Under the pieces are notes generated by a model. It was not told where the DNA came from. It did no database searches and saw nothing but the letters and a program-made list of their open reading frames with translations. Below are positions 63,454-64,000 of a DNA stretch of 64,000 bases, piece by piece. Within the stretch, counting starts at the first letter, position 1, and every line of letters starts with the position of its first letter. The translations under genes were made by a program, and so were the position numbers. Source of the stretch: Variovorax paradoxus (GTDB taxonomy: Bacteria; Pseudomonadota; Gammaproteobacteria; Burkholderiales; Burkholderiaceae_C); assembly GCF_018614875.1 (NCBI RefSeq), contig NZ_JAGGNW010000011.1, positions 372,001-436,000 on the forward strand, read 5' to 3'.

Positions 63454-64000
63454 ATGGCGGTGACACTGCGCGACGTGGCCCGCGCCGCCGACGTTTCCAT
63501 TGCCACCGCCTCGCGTGCGCTGGCCGGGTCCAGCCTGACCAACCACGCCACGCAGCGGCACGTGATCCAGGTTGCCGCCGCCCTCGGCTACCGCACCAAC
63601 ACCTTCGCCCGGGCGCTCAAGACCAAGCGCTCGCGGCTCATCGGCCTCACCGTGCACAACCTGGAGAACGCATCGTTCCAGGTGCTCGCCTCGGTGGTGC
63701 AGAAGCGCATGCAGGCGCTCGGCTACCAGGTCATCCTGAGCATCAGCGCCGACGATCCCGAGCAGGAACGCGACATCTTCAAGACCCTCGTCGACCACAG
63801 CGTCGACGGCCTGATCGCCGTGCCCAATGGTGCCAACGGCGCCCAGCTGCTGGCCATGGAGCACGCCGACATCCCGGTGATCTGCGCGGTGCGCCGGGTC
63901 GAGGGCGCCACGCTCGAATCGGTGCTCGCGGGCGACCTCGACGGCGCCTACGCCGGCACCAGGCACCTGCTGGACCTCGGACACCGGCGCATCGGCCTGA
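63454..64000 (+). CDS. LacI family transcriptional regulator, N-terminal part
   Basis: The gene runs off the right edge. The first 182 residues hold the LacI helix-turn-helix (TLRDVARAADVSIATASRAL), the hinge (GYRTNTFARALKTKRSRLIG) and the start of the periplasmic-binding-like ligand domain (AVPNGANGAQLLAMEHADIP). I start it at 63454 because the helix-turn-helix begins there; an in-frame ATG at 63433 is also possible. It is divergent from the DapA-like operon and very likely controls it. Confidence 0.92.
   Translation, partial: MAVTLRDVARAADVSIATASRALAGSSLTNHATQRHVIQVAAALGYRTNTFARALKTKRSRLIGLTVHNLENASFQVLASVVQKRMQALGYQVILSISADDPEQERDIFKTLVDHSVDGLIAVPNGANGAQLLAMEHADIPVICAVRRVEGATLESVLAGDLDGAYAGTRHLLDLGHRRIGL

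Overview
The window is dense, GC-rich chromosomal DNA whose proteins look like those of the Comamonadaceae (Betaproteobacteria); Variovorax or a close relative is my best guess. The evidence is the E3 subunit carrying its own lipoyl domain, the isc-hscBA-fdx cluster followed by dnaQ, the PhaZ-type PHA depolymerase, and frequent ATGA start/stop overlaps. I see no phage, transposase, rRNA or CRISPR. No stretch of more than 300 bases lacks a gene; the longest gaps (about 200-240 bases at 8146-8386, 15921-16127, 33886-34120 and 53597-53802) are promoter regions.

Layout. 1-5330 (minus): 2-oxoglutarate dehydrogenase genes sucA and the start of sucB, then propionyl-CoA synthetase prpE, which carries a one-base frameshift. 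5466-8971: a cysteine hydrolase, a secreted alpha/beta hydrolase, a PQQ-type sugar dehydrogenase and an NlpC/P60 peptidase. 9033-15920 (minus): pyruvate dehydrogenase operon aceE-aceF-(proteasome-like Ntn hydrolase)-lpdA, with a divergent two-component system (16128-19297). 19374-27368: folD-prlC, a glutaredoxin-like protein, rpiA, pyrD, a yqjDE-like pair, an L-2-hydroxyglutarate-oxidase-like protein and a small proline-rich ORF. 27524-33885 (minus): iscRSUA, hscBA-fdx, dnaQ, tRNA-Val. 34121-41932: uvrB, an aminotransferase, phaZ-rnfB-like-lysE, and an EamA transporter divergent from an Lrp regulator. 41922-50776 (minus): a seven-gene propionyl-CoA/methylmalonyl-CoA operon with a divergent GntR regulator. 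51615-53596: an IclR regulator and dusA. 53803-60149: a CusCBA-like metal efflux operon with CusF fused to CusB. 60194-64000: two DapA-like genes, an ABC ATPase and a DUF3830 gene, divergent from a LacI regulator.

How the genes work together. Propionate activation (PrpE), biotin-dependent carboxylation (PccAB with BioB), a possible epimerase (VOC protein), methylmalonyl-CoA mutase and its chaperone MeaB form a route to succinyl-CoA, which meets the TCA cycle beside the 2-oxoglutarate dehydrogenase. An AT-rich word in front of prpE and of the mutase/gntR pair is 14/15 identical and recurs in part before aceE, hinting at shared control.

The most unusual items are: a betaproteobacterial proteasome-homologue-like gene coupled by ATGA overlaps on both sides between the PDH E2 and E3 genes; a dispersed palindromic repeat translated inside the lpdA linker; a DapA-like protein lacking the catalytic tyrosine; two near-identical LacI-type operators 90 bp apart at the right end; and a promoter that would give a leaderless mRNA for the NlpC/P60 protein.
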